Assembly (NCBI GenBank): GCA_964544475.1
Contig: CAZJBS010000002.1
Span: 1 to 64,000 of the forward strand
Origin: CAZJBS01 sp964544475
GTDB lineage: Bacteria > CLD3 > SB21
Length of the DNA stretch: 64,000 nucleotides
Direction of reading: 5' to 3'
Every line of letters starts with the position of its first letter. The stretch's first letter is position 1. Below the pieces are notes generated by a model, which made no database searches, was not told the DNA's origin, and worked only from the letters and a program-made list of their open reading frames with translations. Shown here in pieces: positions 1 to 8,230 of this stretch. Position numbers and translations under genes: made by a program.

Positions 1-166
1 TTTGTCGAGGCGCAAGGAGGGGAAATGTGATGTCAGGGCCGTCACGAAGCGGGCCGAACGGCACCACGGTTTTTTCCTTACGCCAGTTCGATTGGCGAAG
101 GCATCATGTTTGTCGAGGCGCAAGGAGGGGAAATGTGATGTCAGGGCCGTCACGAAGCGGGCTGAA
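1..166. repeat. Direct repeat, two copies 108 bases apart
   Basis: Bases 1-54 are identical to 109-162; after one mismatch four more bases match. The first copy begins at the window edge, so the repeat may extend upstream and there may be more copies. Between the copies lies an imperfect hairpin (CCTTACGCCA at 76-85 against TGGCGAAGG at 93-101). The repeat holds an AGGAGG-like stretch before an ATG, but reading frames through it are short, arginine-rich and resemble nothing known, so I treat it as non-coding. It sits directly before the NrfD-like gene and probably lies in its leader. Confidence 0.8.
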
Positions 167-223
167 CCGCTCCCGAAGGTCACACGCATGTCACACCATT
201 AGCAAAACCAGAATGGGCAGACT

Positions 224-1174
224 ATGAATGAATTCACTACTACGCGTATGAATGATATGATCGATCCCACACTGCATATCTGGGGATGGGAGATTCCGAT
301 CTATCTGTTTATCGGCGGCCTCGTCGCTGGTTTCATGATCATTTCCGGCTATTTCACTTTCAAAGGTCACCACAAACACAGTTACTTTTCATCATTCTAT
401 CTGCCTCATGTCAGCCTCGTATTGCTCAGCCTTGGCATGTTTTCACTGTTTCTGGATCTTGAACACAAGCCATATGTATGGCGGTTGTACACAACATTTC
501 AAATCACGTCGCCCATGTCCTGGGGTTCGTGGATTCTGATATTGGTATATCCGATCCTTCTTTTGAACACCCTGGTCAGTATACCGGAGCCGTTCAGTAA
601 CCGGATTCACTTGTTCGATCGGTTTTCGCAAAAGATCAACACGTATCCGCATCTTATTCAGAATATCGGCATTGCCAACATGATCATCGGTGCGGTATTA
701 GGCATGTACACCGGCATTCTGTTGAGCGGGTTGGCGGCGAGGCCTTTGTGGAACAGTTCGATGCTGTGGATGTTGTTTCTCGTTTCCGGCCTCTCGGCCG
801 CTGCGGCGTTTGTGCATTTGGTTACAACCGATCCGGTCGAGCGCGTGCTTTCCGCGAAAGCCGACAACGGTTTCCTGATATTTGAATTACTTGTATTCGT
901 TCTGTTTTTCGCCGGCATGCTGACGTCCACTCAGGCTCACCAGGACGCCGTTAACCTCCTGCTCACAGGCCCTTACGCCGCCGTATTCTGGGTATTTGTG
1001 ATCGGATCCGGCATCGTCATACCATTGATTATTCAGTTGTTTGCTGTCAATCACAAAGTGCAGCATACAGCGATTGCGCCAATCATGGTCATCACCGGGG
1101 GCATCGTACTTCGATTCGTCATTGTTTATGCCGGGCAATACAGTCATTGGACAAAGACCGCAGGATTGTTCTGA
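224..1174 (+). CDS. NrfD/PsrC-like polysulfide reductase membrane subunit
   Basis: An integral membrane protein of 316 residues that in this family anchors a periplasmic or cytoplasmic molybdopterin/Fe-S oxidoreductase and exchanges electrons with quinone. The N-terminal segment with WGWEIPIYLFIGGL (residues 21-34) is the family hallmark, followed by several hydrophobic helices; the length is normal. The chosen ATG at 224 has only a weak ribosome site; ATG 251 is an alternative. The Fe-S and molybdopterin partners normally precede this gene and would lie outside the window. Downstream genes (YeeE/YedE pair, rhodanese-like) suggest a role in polysulfide, thiosulfate or sulfite metabolism, which is an inference from context. 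Confidence 0.88.
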   Translation: MNEFTTTRMNDMIDPTLHIWGWEIPIYLFIGGLVAGFMIISGYFTFKGHHKHSYFSSFYLPHVSLVLLSLGMFSLFLDLEHKPYVWRLYTTFQITSPMSWGSWILILVYPILLLNTLVSIPEPFSNRIHLFDRFSQKINTYPHLIQNIGIANMIIGAVLGMYTGILLSGLAARPLWNSSMLWMLFLVSGLSAAAAFVHLVTTDPVERVLSAKADNGFLIFELLVFVLFFAGMLTSTQAHQDAVNLLLTGPYAAVFWVFVIGSGIVIPLIIQLFAVNHKVQHTAIAPIMVITGGIVLRFVIVYAGQYSHWTKTAGLF

Positions 1175-1198
1175 CAGGGTTTTACAAGGAGTACCATC

Positions 1199-1774
1199 AT
1201 GATAGATAAGGAAATCATTGAAGAAAAAGAGAAAGCGGAAGGTCATGCTCATTCGCATCGGCCCCCCCAGGCCTATTGGAATCCGTATCTCTCGGGCATC
1301 GGACTCGGGTTGGTGTTGTTGTTATCATACGTGATCATGGGTCGTGGTCTCGGAGCGTCCGGTGCGATGTCCACTTTGGTGTCGGTCGGCATCAGCGCGA
1401 TCACACCGGAACATGCACAGGGCAACGGCTTTTATGCCGAATACCTGGGGGACCGCACGGTCAATCCACTCAAGGATTGGCTTCTATTTGAAGTCATTGG
1501 CGTCGTTGTTGGAGGATTCATATCCGGTGTGTTTGCCGGGCGCATCAAACGCACCGTTGAAAAAGGTCCGCGAATTGGCACACGAAGCCGGTTGGTTCTG
1601 GCTTTTGTGGGGGGTGGTATGATGGGATTTGGAGCGAAACTCGCCCGAGGTTGCACGAGCGGACAGGCCCTCACGGGTGGCGCCGTCCTGAATGTCGGCA
1701 GTTGGGCATTCATGTTGATGGTTTTTGCCGGCGCGTATGCCCTGGCATATTTCTTAAGGAGGCAGTGGACATGA
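1199..1774 (+). CDS. YeeE/YedE family transporter, first half
   Basis: A 191-residue membrane protein of the YeeE/YedE (sulfur transport, formerly DUF395) family, whose characterised members take up thiosulfate through a relay of conserved cysteines. The diagnostic segment is LARGCTSGQALTGG with Cys152, followed by a hydrophobic helix. Residues 1-27 are charged and histidine-containing and probably cytoplasmic. It is about half the size of one-chain YeeE proteins and its stop overlaps the start of the next gene (ATGA at 1771-1774), so the two are probably translated together and assemble as two halves of one transporter. Start ATG 1199 follows an AAGGAG ribosome site. Confidence 0.88.
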   Translation: MIDKEIIEEKEKAEGHAHSHRPPQAYWNPYLSGIGLGLVLLLSYVIMGRGLGASGAMSTLVSVGISAITPEHAQGNGFYAEYLGDRTVNPLKDWLLFEVIGVVVGGFISGVFAGRIKRTVEKGPRIGTRSRLVLAFVGGGMMGFGAKLARGCTSGQALTGGAVLNVGSWAFMLMVFAGAYALAYFLRRQWT

Positions 1775-2367
1775 ACGCACCCTTTTATAAGTACGGAATG
1801 TTCGGCGATGAATTCAGCCTGATCATTGCTTTTCTGATCGGCATCGGATTTGGATTTTTCCTCGAACGCGCCGGGTTTGGCAACGCGCGCAAATTGGCCG
1901 CGCAATTCTATTTCACTGACATGGCCGTCCTGAAGGTCATGTTCTCGGCCATAGTGACGGCCATGCTTGGCATCTATTATCTCGGATGGATTGGTTTTCT
2001 TGATTTCAGTTTGCTTTACCTGACGCCGACGAATCTGCTTCCGCAAATGGTTGGCGGGCTGTTGCTGGGTTTTGGATTTGTAATCGGCGGCTATTGTCCT
2101 GGAACATCAGCGGTGTCCGCGTCCACGGGACGGATTGACGGCATGGTGTACCTGGCCGGCGTGTTTGCAGGCATTTTCGTATTCGGCGAGATGTTCCCGA
2201 TAATTGGAGATTTTGTCAATGCAACGCCGATGGGTACCGTGACCCTCTATCAATTGTGGAATATCCCCTATGGCGTCCTTGTCTTTGCCGTGGTGGTGAT
2301 GGCTGTCGCCGCCTTTGCGGCCGCGGAATGGGGTGAGCGTAAGATGGCTGCCAATCTGACGGAGTAG
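1771..2367 (+). CDS. YeeE/YedE family transporter, second half
   Basis: A 198-residue membrane protein and second half of the split transporter. The family motifs are LERAGFGNARKLAAQFY (residues 31-47) and GGYCPGTSAVSASTGR with Cys109, matching the substrate-path cysteine of YeeE/TsuA-type thiosulfate carriers. I chose ATG 1771 because AAGGAGG lies at 1756-1762 and the ATGA overlap with the preceding gene is typical of translational coupling; a longer frame opens at 1651 but would overlap the neighbour by more than 100 bases. Expected partner: the protein at 1199-1774. The substrate (thiosulfate or another small sulfur species) is inferred from the family. Confidence 0.9.
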   Translation: MNAPFYKYGMFGDEFSLIIAFLIGIGFGFFLERAGFGNARKLAAQFYFTDMAVLKVMFSAIVTAMLGIYYLGWIGFLDFSLLYLTPTNLLPQMVGGLLLGFGFVIGGYCPGTSAVSASTGRIDGMVYLAGVFAGIFVFGEMFPIIGDFVNATPMGTVTLYQLWNIPYGVLVFAVVVMAVAAFAAAEWGERKMAANLTE

Positions 2368-2371
2368 AACT

Positions 2372-3025
2372 ATGAAATCATGGATGGAAAAGATCACGTT
2401 TAACCAGCGTCTGGCATTAACCGCTCTTGTATTTGGCGCGTTTGCCCTGCTTGGTGGTACACCTCAAAACGACCACGTCGCCAAGGTGAATCTCCGTGAT
2501 TTGGCTATCGAAGTGGACAAAGCGGCCGATCACGTGGAAGCCCTCGAATTGGCGGACTGGATCATCATGGGTAAGGCGGATTTCAGACTGCTCGACCTGA
2601 GAAGCGAAAAAGAATATGCCGACTACCATATTCCGCAAGCCGAAAATGTCAGCCTGGCGGGCTTGTCCGACTATCCCATATTGCGGAATGGAAAAATATT
2701 GCTATATTCCGGCGGCGGTATTCACTCTGCTCAAGCCTGGTTTCTGCTCAAATCGCGCGGCTACAAGGGTGTCTACATCCTGATGGGCGGTCTGGAGGAG
2801 TGGCAGGAAAGAGTCCTGTTTCCCAAAGTTCCTGAGAATGCCAATCAGCAGGAACTCGCGGCGTTCGAAAAAATCAAGAACGTCAGCCTGCATTTTGGCG
2901 GACAACCGCAAACGGGAGTCGGGGAGATCAGGCCGAAAATGACGGTGGCATTGCCAAAGATGGAGAGTCCGTCAGGGGGCAACAAACCGGCGACCAGCAA
3001 GAAAAAGAAAAAAGAAGGATGTTAG
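2372..3025 (+). CDS. Rhodanese-like domain protein lacking the catalytic cysteine
   Basis: A 217-residue protein with one N-terminal membrane segment (about residues 13-29) and a rhodanese fold (about 60-146): LLDLRSEKEYADYHIPQAENV and the C-terminal GYKGVYILMGGLEEW are typical. In active rhodaneses the loop after the central strand reads C-R-x-G-x-R-S; here it is YSGGGIHSA with Ser113 where the persulfide-forming cysteine belongs. It is therefore probably not a sulfurtransferase; it may bind sulfur species or a partner. The tail ends in a run of lysines and Cys217, which is unusual. It starts five bases after the YeeE stop with GGAG at 2362-2365, so it belongs to the same operon. Confidence 0.82.
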   Translation: MKSWMEKITFNQRLALTALVFGAFALLGGTPQNDHVAKVNLRDLAIEVDKAADHVEALELADWIIMGKADFRLLDLRSEKEYADYHIPQAENVSLAGLSDYPILRNGKILLYSGGGIHSAQAWFLLKSRGYKGVYILMGGLEEWQERVLFPKVPENANQQELAAFEKIKNVSLHFGGQPQTGVGEIRPKMTVALPKMESPSGGNKPATSKKKKKEGC

Positions 3026-3074
3026 GCAATCAAGAATCGACAACTATGAATTTGAACGTGAAAGGATCCCCAGC

Positions 3075-3539
3075 ATGAAATGGATTCACTATGCTCTTCT
3101 AGCCCTATTGGTGTCCAGCTATGGTTATGCTCAAGACAAGGCCGAGGTCTTCGGCAAAGGCGTGGCCGGTTCCACGTTGACGGCTGTTTCGACGATTCTA
3201 TCGAACGCGAAGGACTTTGTGGGTAAGACCGTCGTGGTCGAGGGCAAGATCGTCGATGTGTGCCCCAAACGCGGTTGTTGGATGGACTTGTCGAGCGACA
3301 AGGCTTTTGAGAAGATCCGAATCAAAGTGACCGATGGTGAAATCGTATTTCCGCTAACCGCCAAAGGGAAGACCGCCCGCGCAGAAGGGGTCGTTGAGGG
3401 CATTGAAATGTCCAAGGAAGATGCATTGAAGTATTACGAGCACCTGGCTGAAGAGAAAGGTCAAACGTTCGATCCGTCGACCGTGACCGGACCCGTTACG
3501 ATTTATCGGATCAAAGGCACCGGCGCGACCATCCAGTAG
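3075..3539 (+). CDS. Secreted DUF4920 protein
   Basis: A 154-residue protein with a clear signal peptide (residues 1-19, cleavage near YGYAQ) and a small beta-rich domain. The motif VCPKRGCWM with Cys63 and Cys68 is the mark of the DUF4920 family, whose biochemical role is unknown; the two cysteines could bind a metal or form a disulfide. It is the last gene before a strong terminator and closes the sulfur/redox operon that starts at 224. A periplasmic location is supported by the signal peptide. Function within the module is not known. Confidence 0.8.
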   Translation: MKWIHYALLALLVSSYGYAQDKAEVFGKGVAGSTLTAVSTILSNAKDFVGKTVVVEGKIVDVCPKRGCWMDLSSDKAFEKIRIKVTDGEIVFPLTAKGKTARAEGVVEGIEMSKEDALKYYEHLAEEKGQTFDPSTVTGPVTIYRIKGTGATIQ

Positions 3540-3562
3540 ACGCGATTGTTCTTGCATTCAAG

Positions 3563-3600
3563 AACGGTCACTGAACATCCGGTGACCGTTTTTCTATTTT
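3563..3600 (+). terminator. Rho-independent terminator after the sulfur module
   Basis: A perfect 9-base-pair stem, AACGGTCAC (3563-3571) with GTGACCGTT (3582-3590), is followed by TTTCTATTTT. It lies 23 bases after the DUF4920 stop and marks the end of that operon. It also argues against a TTG start at 3599 for the next gene. Confidence 0.85.
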
Positions 3601-3640
3601 GACCATCGCCCGAGATAAGACGTCAACAAGAGAGTACCTC

Positions 3641-4210
3641 ATGACCTGGAACGAATTCAAGAAATCAGTGAACCGGTGGAATGTCATTCTGCATCGGGAC
3701 ATTGGTTATGTGTCTGTGGGGTTGACATTGGTTTTCGCGATTTCAGGCATTGCGGTCAATCACATCGAAGACTGGAACCCCAACTACAAGGTCGAAAAGG
3801 TCTCGGCACAGATTGAACCTGTTCCTGAGGGAACGGAAGAGGCGATGGTGCAACATGTGCTTCGACAAATGCAGTTGTCCGGGCCCATTCGAAGCAGTTT
3901 CCAACCCTCTCCCGACCGGCTTCAAATATTTCTCGAAGATGGCAATCTGGACGTGCAATTGTCCACCGGCCGTCTCATTCACGAGCACACCGCCGAGCGG
4001 TTTCTTATCAGAGACTTTAATTTCCTGCATCTGAATCAGCCCAAACAGGTATGGACGTGGATTTCGGACCTCTACGCTGTGGCGTTGGCGTTTCTTGCGA
4101 TCTCAGGTCTTTTCATACTGAAGGGTAAGCATGGATTGAAAGGACGGGGCGCCTGGCTGAGCCTGATAGGGATTCTGATTCCGATTTTGGCTTTGTTGCT
4201 GTTGAAGTAG
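3641..4210 (+). CDS. PepSY-type membrane protein
   Basis: A 189-residue protein resembling the PepSY-associated transmembrane family often linked to iron or heme reduction. The N-terminal stretch with LHRDIGYVSVGLTLVFAISG contains the first helix and a conserved histidine; a periplasmic region of about 90 residues follows, then two helices at the C-terminus (one around DLYAVALAFLAISGLF). I chose ATG 3641; a TTG at 3599 would sit in the tail of the preceding terminator. It stands after the terminator, so it is probably transcribed separately from the sulfur module although it may serve a related redox role. Confidence 0.75.
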   Translation: MTWNEFKKSVNRWNVILHRDIGYVSVGLTLVFAISGIAVNHIEDWNPNYKVEKVSAQIEPVPEGTEEAMVQHVLRQMQLSGPIRSSFQPSPDRLQIFLEDGNLDVQLSTGRLIHEHTAERFLIRDFNFLHLNQPKQVWTWISDLYAVALAFLAISGLFILKGKHGLKGRGAWLSLIGILIPILALLLLK

Positions 4211-4263
4211 CAATTTTTCCATCTTTGAAGACCACCACCAACAACAACCCTTCAATGGCGATC

Positions 4264-5937
4264 ATGAAAGATACGGCGTTTCGCTTCATCGTTCTTCTGG
4301 GCGTCGGCATGATCGGGTGTGCCGATTATGATGTCATCATCCGCGGCGGGCACGTGTATGACGGTACGGGCGGCGCGCCAACCGTTGCCGATATCGGTAT
4401 TCAGGCTGACACCATCACCATTATTGGCAATTTGTCCGGCAAGTCCGCCTCCACCGACATCGATGCTCACGGCCTGGCCGTGTCACCGGGATTTATTAAT
4501 ATGCTTTCCTGGGCGACAGAATCTCTGGTAGCGGACGGTCGCGCAAAAAGCGACCTGATGCAGGGTGTCACGCTGGAAGTTTTTGGTGAAGGCTGGTCCG
4601 AAGGTCCCATCAACGACTCGATGCGGAAGGAAGCGCTCGAGCAGCAGACCGACATAAAATTCGATATAGCATGGACCACACTTGGTGACTACATGCGCTG
4701 GCTGGAAAACCGCGGCGTGTCTCCCAACATCGCCTCTTTTGTCGGGGCGGCCACGGTGAGAATATATGTTCTTGGTTATGTCGACCGGGCCCCGAATCCG
4801 GCCGAACTCGACTCGATGCGATCGCTGGTCAGGGCGGCGATGGAGGAGGGTGCGCTTGGCGTCGGATCGGCGTTGATCTATGCGCCGGCCTTTTATGCCA
4901 GGACCGACGAACTCATCGCGCTGTCACGTGTGGCAGCGGCATACGACGGCCTGTACATTTCTCATATGCGCAGCGAGGCCAACCGTTTGCTTGAATCCAT
5001 TGATGAGGTTCTTGAGATATCACGCCAGGCCGGCATTCGTGGAGAGGTTTATCATCTCAAGGCCGCCGGCCGGGCCAATTGGTCTAAAATGGATTCCGCC
5101 ATTTCAAAAATCGAACGCGCCCGCCTGGAGGGATTGGATGTGGCCGCGAACATGTATACGTACACGGCCGGAGCAACGGGACTGGATGCCGCGATGCCAC
5201 CGTGGGTGCAGGAAGGCGGTCTCAAAGAGTGGATCAAACGCCTGCAAGACCCGGACATCCGGCAGAAAGTAGCCCTCGACATGCGTACGCCCACGGATGC
5301 ATGGGAGAATTTCTTTCTGGCCGCCGGCTCGCCGGACCACATCATTCTGACGGGTTTTCGGAACGATACGCTCAAGTATCTGACCGGAAAAACACTCGCT
5401 GAGGTTTCGTCCTTGCGCGGAACATCTCCGGAAGAATGCGCCATGGATCTTGTTATTCAGGATGAAAGCCGCGTTGGAACGGTGTATTTTCTGATGTCCG
5501 AGGAAAACGTCCGCAAACAAATTGCTCTGCCGTGGGTGAGTTTTGGCTCCGACGGCGGGGCCCCGGCGGCCGAGGGATTTTTCCTGAAATACAAGAACCA
5601 TCCGCGGGCGTACGGCAACTTTGCGAGACTGCTTGGCAAGTACGTTCGCGAGGAGAAAATTATTCCATTGCAGGAGGCGATCCGGCGGTTGACGTCATGG
5701 CCGGCCTCGCGTCTGCACATTGCTCGGCGGGGCTCCTTAAAGGTCGGTCACTATGCGGACATCGTCGTATTTGATCCTCAAACGATCCGAGATCACGCCA
5801 CGTTTGAAAATCCCCATCAGTATGCGACCGGAGTGAAACACGTTTTTGTGAACGGTGTGGCCGTCGTGAAGGATGAGGAACACACCGAACGCAAACCGGG
5901 GAGGTTTGTGAAAAGGGAAGGTACCGGGAATCGCTAG
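4264..5937 (+). CDS. D-aminoacylase-like amidohydrolase lipoprotein without the HxH metal motif
   Basis: A 557-residue protein of the N-acyl-D-amino-acid deacylase branch of amidohydrolases. The start at ATG 4264 gives a lipoprotein signal (residues 1-19, GMIGC with Cys19). The amidohydrolase N-terminal small domain (YDVIIRGGHVYDGTG) and C-terminal return (GHYADIVVFDP) are plain. Where the family usually has GFID-x-HxH, this protein has GFINMLSWA, and the later QGVTxxVxGNCG cysteine segment reads QGVTLEVFGEGW. The histidines of ISHMRSE and VYHLKA and the acidic FGSDGG motif remain, so a single-metal site is possible. Substrate unknown; periplasmic processing of acylated amino acids or peptides is a family-based guess. 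It is convergent with the next gene. Confidence 0.8.
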   Translation: MKDTAFRFIVLLGVGMIGCADYDVIIRGGHVYDGTGGAPTVADIGIQADTITIIGNLSGKSASTDIDAHGLAVSPGFINMLSWATESLVADGRAKSDLMQGVTLEVFGEGWSEGPINDSMRKEALEQQTDIKFDIAWTTLGDYMRWLENRGVSPNIASFVGAATVRIYVLGYVDRAPNPAELDSMRSLVRAAMEEGALGVGSALIYAPAFYARTDELIALSRVAAAYDGLYISHMRSEANRLLESIDEVLEISRQAGIRGEVYHLKAAGRANWSKMDSAISKIERARLEGLDVAANMYTYTAGATGLDAAMPPWVQEGGLKEWIKRLQDPDIRQKVALDMRTPTDAWENFFLAAGSPDHIILTGFRNDTLKYLTGKTLAEVSSLRGTSPEECAMDLVIQDESRVGTVYFLMSEENVRKQIALPWVSFGSDGGAPAAEGFFLKYKNHPRAYGNFARLLGKYVREEKIIPLQEAIRRLTSWPASRLHIARRGSLKVGHYADIVVFDPQTIRDHATFENPHQYATGVKHVFVNGVAVVKDEEHTERKPGRFVKREGTGNR

Positions 5938-5939
5938 CC

Positions 5940-6731
5940 TTATGGGTGTTCCGGAATTGGACGCAACTGAATCCACGGCATAGGATTGATGCCAATTCCG
6001 ACGAGTCTTTTCAAACGGTTGGCCATCGAGCCTGGATCATACAAGCATTGCAGACGATAGGGCGCCAATTCTGCCATCGTGTGTGAATGATAATGCGATA
6101 CCATGGCGGGAACTCCAAGTTGACGATAGTACCATTCGGTGTGTTTCTGCACCGATGGCAGTTGGTCCGGAGAATAAAATGGCGAATCAAGGATATGTAT
6201 TTCACCACCGACGGCCAACGAAGGCAGAATCCGATCGAATAAGGCGGCGAGATTCGGAAAGTACTGGAGAGAACCATTGAAAATGACAATATCAAACAGA
6301 CGTTCAGGCCAATTTATCTTGAAGAGATTGCCGAAAAGCCACGAAGGGTTTGCGTTCCCGAATACTCGTGATGCCTGAAGCAATTCATGCCGGTTGATAT
6401 CAAGACCGAATATTTTCGTTTCTCGCAGGCCCTCTGCCAGTCTGTGACTGAACCAGCCATTGCCGCAGCCGATTTCGATCATGAAGCGCGGCGCAGGGCT
6501 CTTCGTTTGCATATACTCGGTGAATGATTCGAAACTCCGCCGGCGAAGCCTCCAAATTGACGCGTGCCGGTCCTTCTCAGCAATGTCGGGCAGCGCTCTT
6601 ACCTGTTCATCGGCGTACAGCCAGCCTTCGCGCCTTCTGGCCTGGAGATATGTCTCTTCAAAACCGCTCTCTGGCTCCGAGAGGAAATGGACCCCGTTCT
6701 CGGTGAACAGGACTTCAAAATATGCGGTCAT
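5940..6731 (-). CDS. Class I SAM-dependent methyltransferase
   Basis: A 263-residue protein with a Rossmann-type methyltransferase core. Motif I is IEIGCGNGW (residues 85-93), the acidic residue after strand 2 is in FGLDINRHELL, and the motif IV region reads FDIVIFNGSLQYF. The first 80 residues are a charged N-terminal extension and the C-terminus is proline-rich. This arrangement fits small-molecule or glycan-lipid methyltransferases of the Methyltransf_11/25 type, but the substrate cannot be read from the sequence. The stop lies two bases from the end of the convergent amidohydrolase gene, with no room for a terminator between them. Confidence 0.8.
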   Translation of the reverse strand: MTAYFEVLFTENGVHFLSEPESGFEETYLQARRREGWLYADEQVRALPDIAEKDRHASIWRLRRRSFESFTEYMQTKSPAPRFMIEIGCGNGWFSHRLAEGLRETKIFGLDINRHELLQASRVFGNANPSWLFGNLFKINWPERLFDIVIFNGSLQYFPNLAALFDRILPSLAVGGEIHILDSPFYSPDQLPSVQKHTEWYYRQLGVPAMVSHYHSHTMAELAPYRLQCLYDPGSMANRLKRLVGIGINPMPWIQLRPIPEHP

Positions 6732-6777
6732 GAACCGGACGCACTGACGGCGGTTATCATGCAGACAGAACTCCGAT

Positions 6778-7221
6778 TTATGGAATTTCCGCTTCGACGA
6801 GTTTGGCGAGCAATGTCAGGGATTCCTGCCATCCAAGATAACATGCTTCAGGCGGGATCGTATCTGGAACGCCCTCCTGTACTATGTTCACTTCCGTCCC
6901 ACAGGAAACCTCCCGGAGGGACACCGTCGTCTGCATCACGCCGGGCAGGTTGGGGTCGTCGAATTCATCCGAATATCGAATACGCTGATGTGGTTCCAAT
7001 TCGAGGAATTTGCCGCCAAATGAGTGGATTTGTCCGGTTGAGAAATTCGTGAACGACATTTTGTAAGTTCCGCCGACTTTAGCTTCCAGATGATGAACTT
7101 TTCCGGTGAATCCGTTGGGCGGGAGCCATTTCGACATGGCGTCGGCGTCCAGGAACGCGCGGTACACTTTTTCGGGAGCTGTCCGAAGGACGCGATGCAG
7201 CCGGATTGTGTTGGTCGGCAT
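6778..7221 (-). CDS. AHSA1-like SRPBCC domain protein
   Basis: A 147-residue single-domain protein of the START-like SRPBCC superfamily, AHSA1 (activator of Hsp90 ATPase homologue) branch. Typical features are the opening strand with APEKVYRAFLDADAMSKWLPP, the central GGTYKMSF...GGKFLELEPHQRI strands and the closing helix LGWQESLTLLAKLVE. Such proteins bind hydrophobic ligands or act as stress-related chaperones; no ligand can be assigned here. It starts at an ATG at 7221 and is divergent from the SDR gene over a 224-base intergenic region in which I could not define promoters with confidence. Confidence 0.85.
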   Translation of the reverse strand: MPTNTIRLHRVLRTAPEKVYRAFLDADAMSKWLPPNGFTGKVHHLEAKVGGTYKMSFTNFSTGQIHSFGGKFLELEPHQRIRYSDEFDDPNLPGVMQTTVSLREVSCGTEVNIVQEGVPDTIPPEACYLGWQESLTLLAKLVEAEIP

Positions 7222-7445
7222 GGTCAGCCTTTCGATTTATGGCCAAAGAAGAACCTTGATGGACGAATTTACCTTCGATGCAACCGTTTGACAGTCACGA
7301 TATTACAGGCATCGCTTCCTTTTGTCAAGAAAAAGTCGGCCGGCATTGTCCCCAATGAAACCATTGAAAATGGTGTCACTTTTTCCAATAATGGACCTTC
7401 GAAGGGTTGCCTCTGAAAACAACCACCTAAAAAACGGGAGATACT

Positions 7446-8222
7446 TTGTCCCCTCTTGGCAACAAAACCGTATTCATCACCGGCGCCAGCGCCGGTATTG
7501 GTGAAGCGACCGCCACCGCGATGGCCGAAGCCGGGGCGCGGCTCATCCTCACCGCCCGCCGGAAAGACCGGCTGGAAAAACTGGCCGCAAGACTCAAACA
7601 GGACCACGGCGCCGAATCGCTGATCCAAACGCTTGATGTGCGAAGACAGAAAGATGTGTCGTCATTCATCGATGGACTTCCCGACGATTGGAGAGCCATC
7701 GATATTCTGGTGAATAACGCCGGCCTTGGGCGTGGTTTGGATAAACTCCATGAGGGTTCGCCGGAAGATTGGGACGAGATGATCGACACGAATGTCAAAG
7801 GCCTGCTTTACGTGAGCCGTGCCATTGTACCCGGCATGGTGCGGCGCGGTTCCGGTCATGTGATCAATGTCGGCTCGATCGCCGGTCACGAAGTCTATCC
7901 CGGAGGTAATGTGTATTGCGCGACGAAATACGCGGTGGATGCCATAACGAAATCCCTGCGGGTCGATCTGGTGGATACGCCGGTTCGCGTCAGTACCGTC
8001 GATCCCGGATTGGTTCAGACCGATTTCAGCAAGGTGCGTTTTCGCGGCGACGAGACGCGCGCCAAAAAACCGTACGAGAATATCACGCCATTAACCGGCC
8101 GTGACATTGCGGAAGTGATTGTATTCATTGCCACCCGTCCTGCGCACGTGACGATTGCGGAGGCCATTGTCTTTCCGGTGCACCAGGCGTCCGCGTCGGT
8201 GGTTTTTCGGAAGCCCAATTAG
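7446..8222 (+). CDS. SDR family NAD(P)-dependent oxidoreductase
   Basis: A 258-residue classical short-chain dehydrogenase of the YdfG/serine dehydrogenase-like subgroup. The cofactor motif TGASAGIG is at residues 12-19, with TARRKDR suggesting NADP preference; NNAG is at 90-93 and the catalytic residues are Ser144, Tyr157 and Lys161. Substrates of close relatives are small 3-hydroxy acids such as serine or 3-hydroxypropanoate, but I cannot choose among them. The start is TTG 7446, supported by a GGGAG ribosome site at 7437-7441 and by alignment of the Rossmann strand. It is followed after 8 bases by a YigZ-like gene, probably in the same transcript. Confidence 0.9.
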   Translation: MSPLGNKTVFITGASAGIGEATATAMAEAGARLILTARRKDRLEKLAARLKQDHGAESLIQTLDVRRQKDVSSFIDGLPDDWRAIDILVNNAGLGRGLDKLHEGSPEDWDEMIDTNVKGLLYVSRAIVPGMVRRGSGHVINVGSIAGHEVYPGGNVYCATKYAVDAITKSLRVDLVDTPVRVSTVDPGLVQTDFSKVRFRGDETRAKKPYENITPLTGRDIAEVIVFIATRPAHVTIAEAIVFPVHQASASVVFRKPN

Positions 8223-8230
8223 CCGCGACC

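Noticed and set aside
2..227. Two short open frames across the direct repeat
   Set aside because: They are arginine-rich, repeat the same peptide in different frames and end at the start of the NrfD-like gene; they look like translations of a non-coding repeat.
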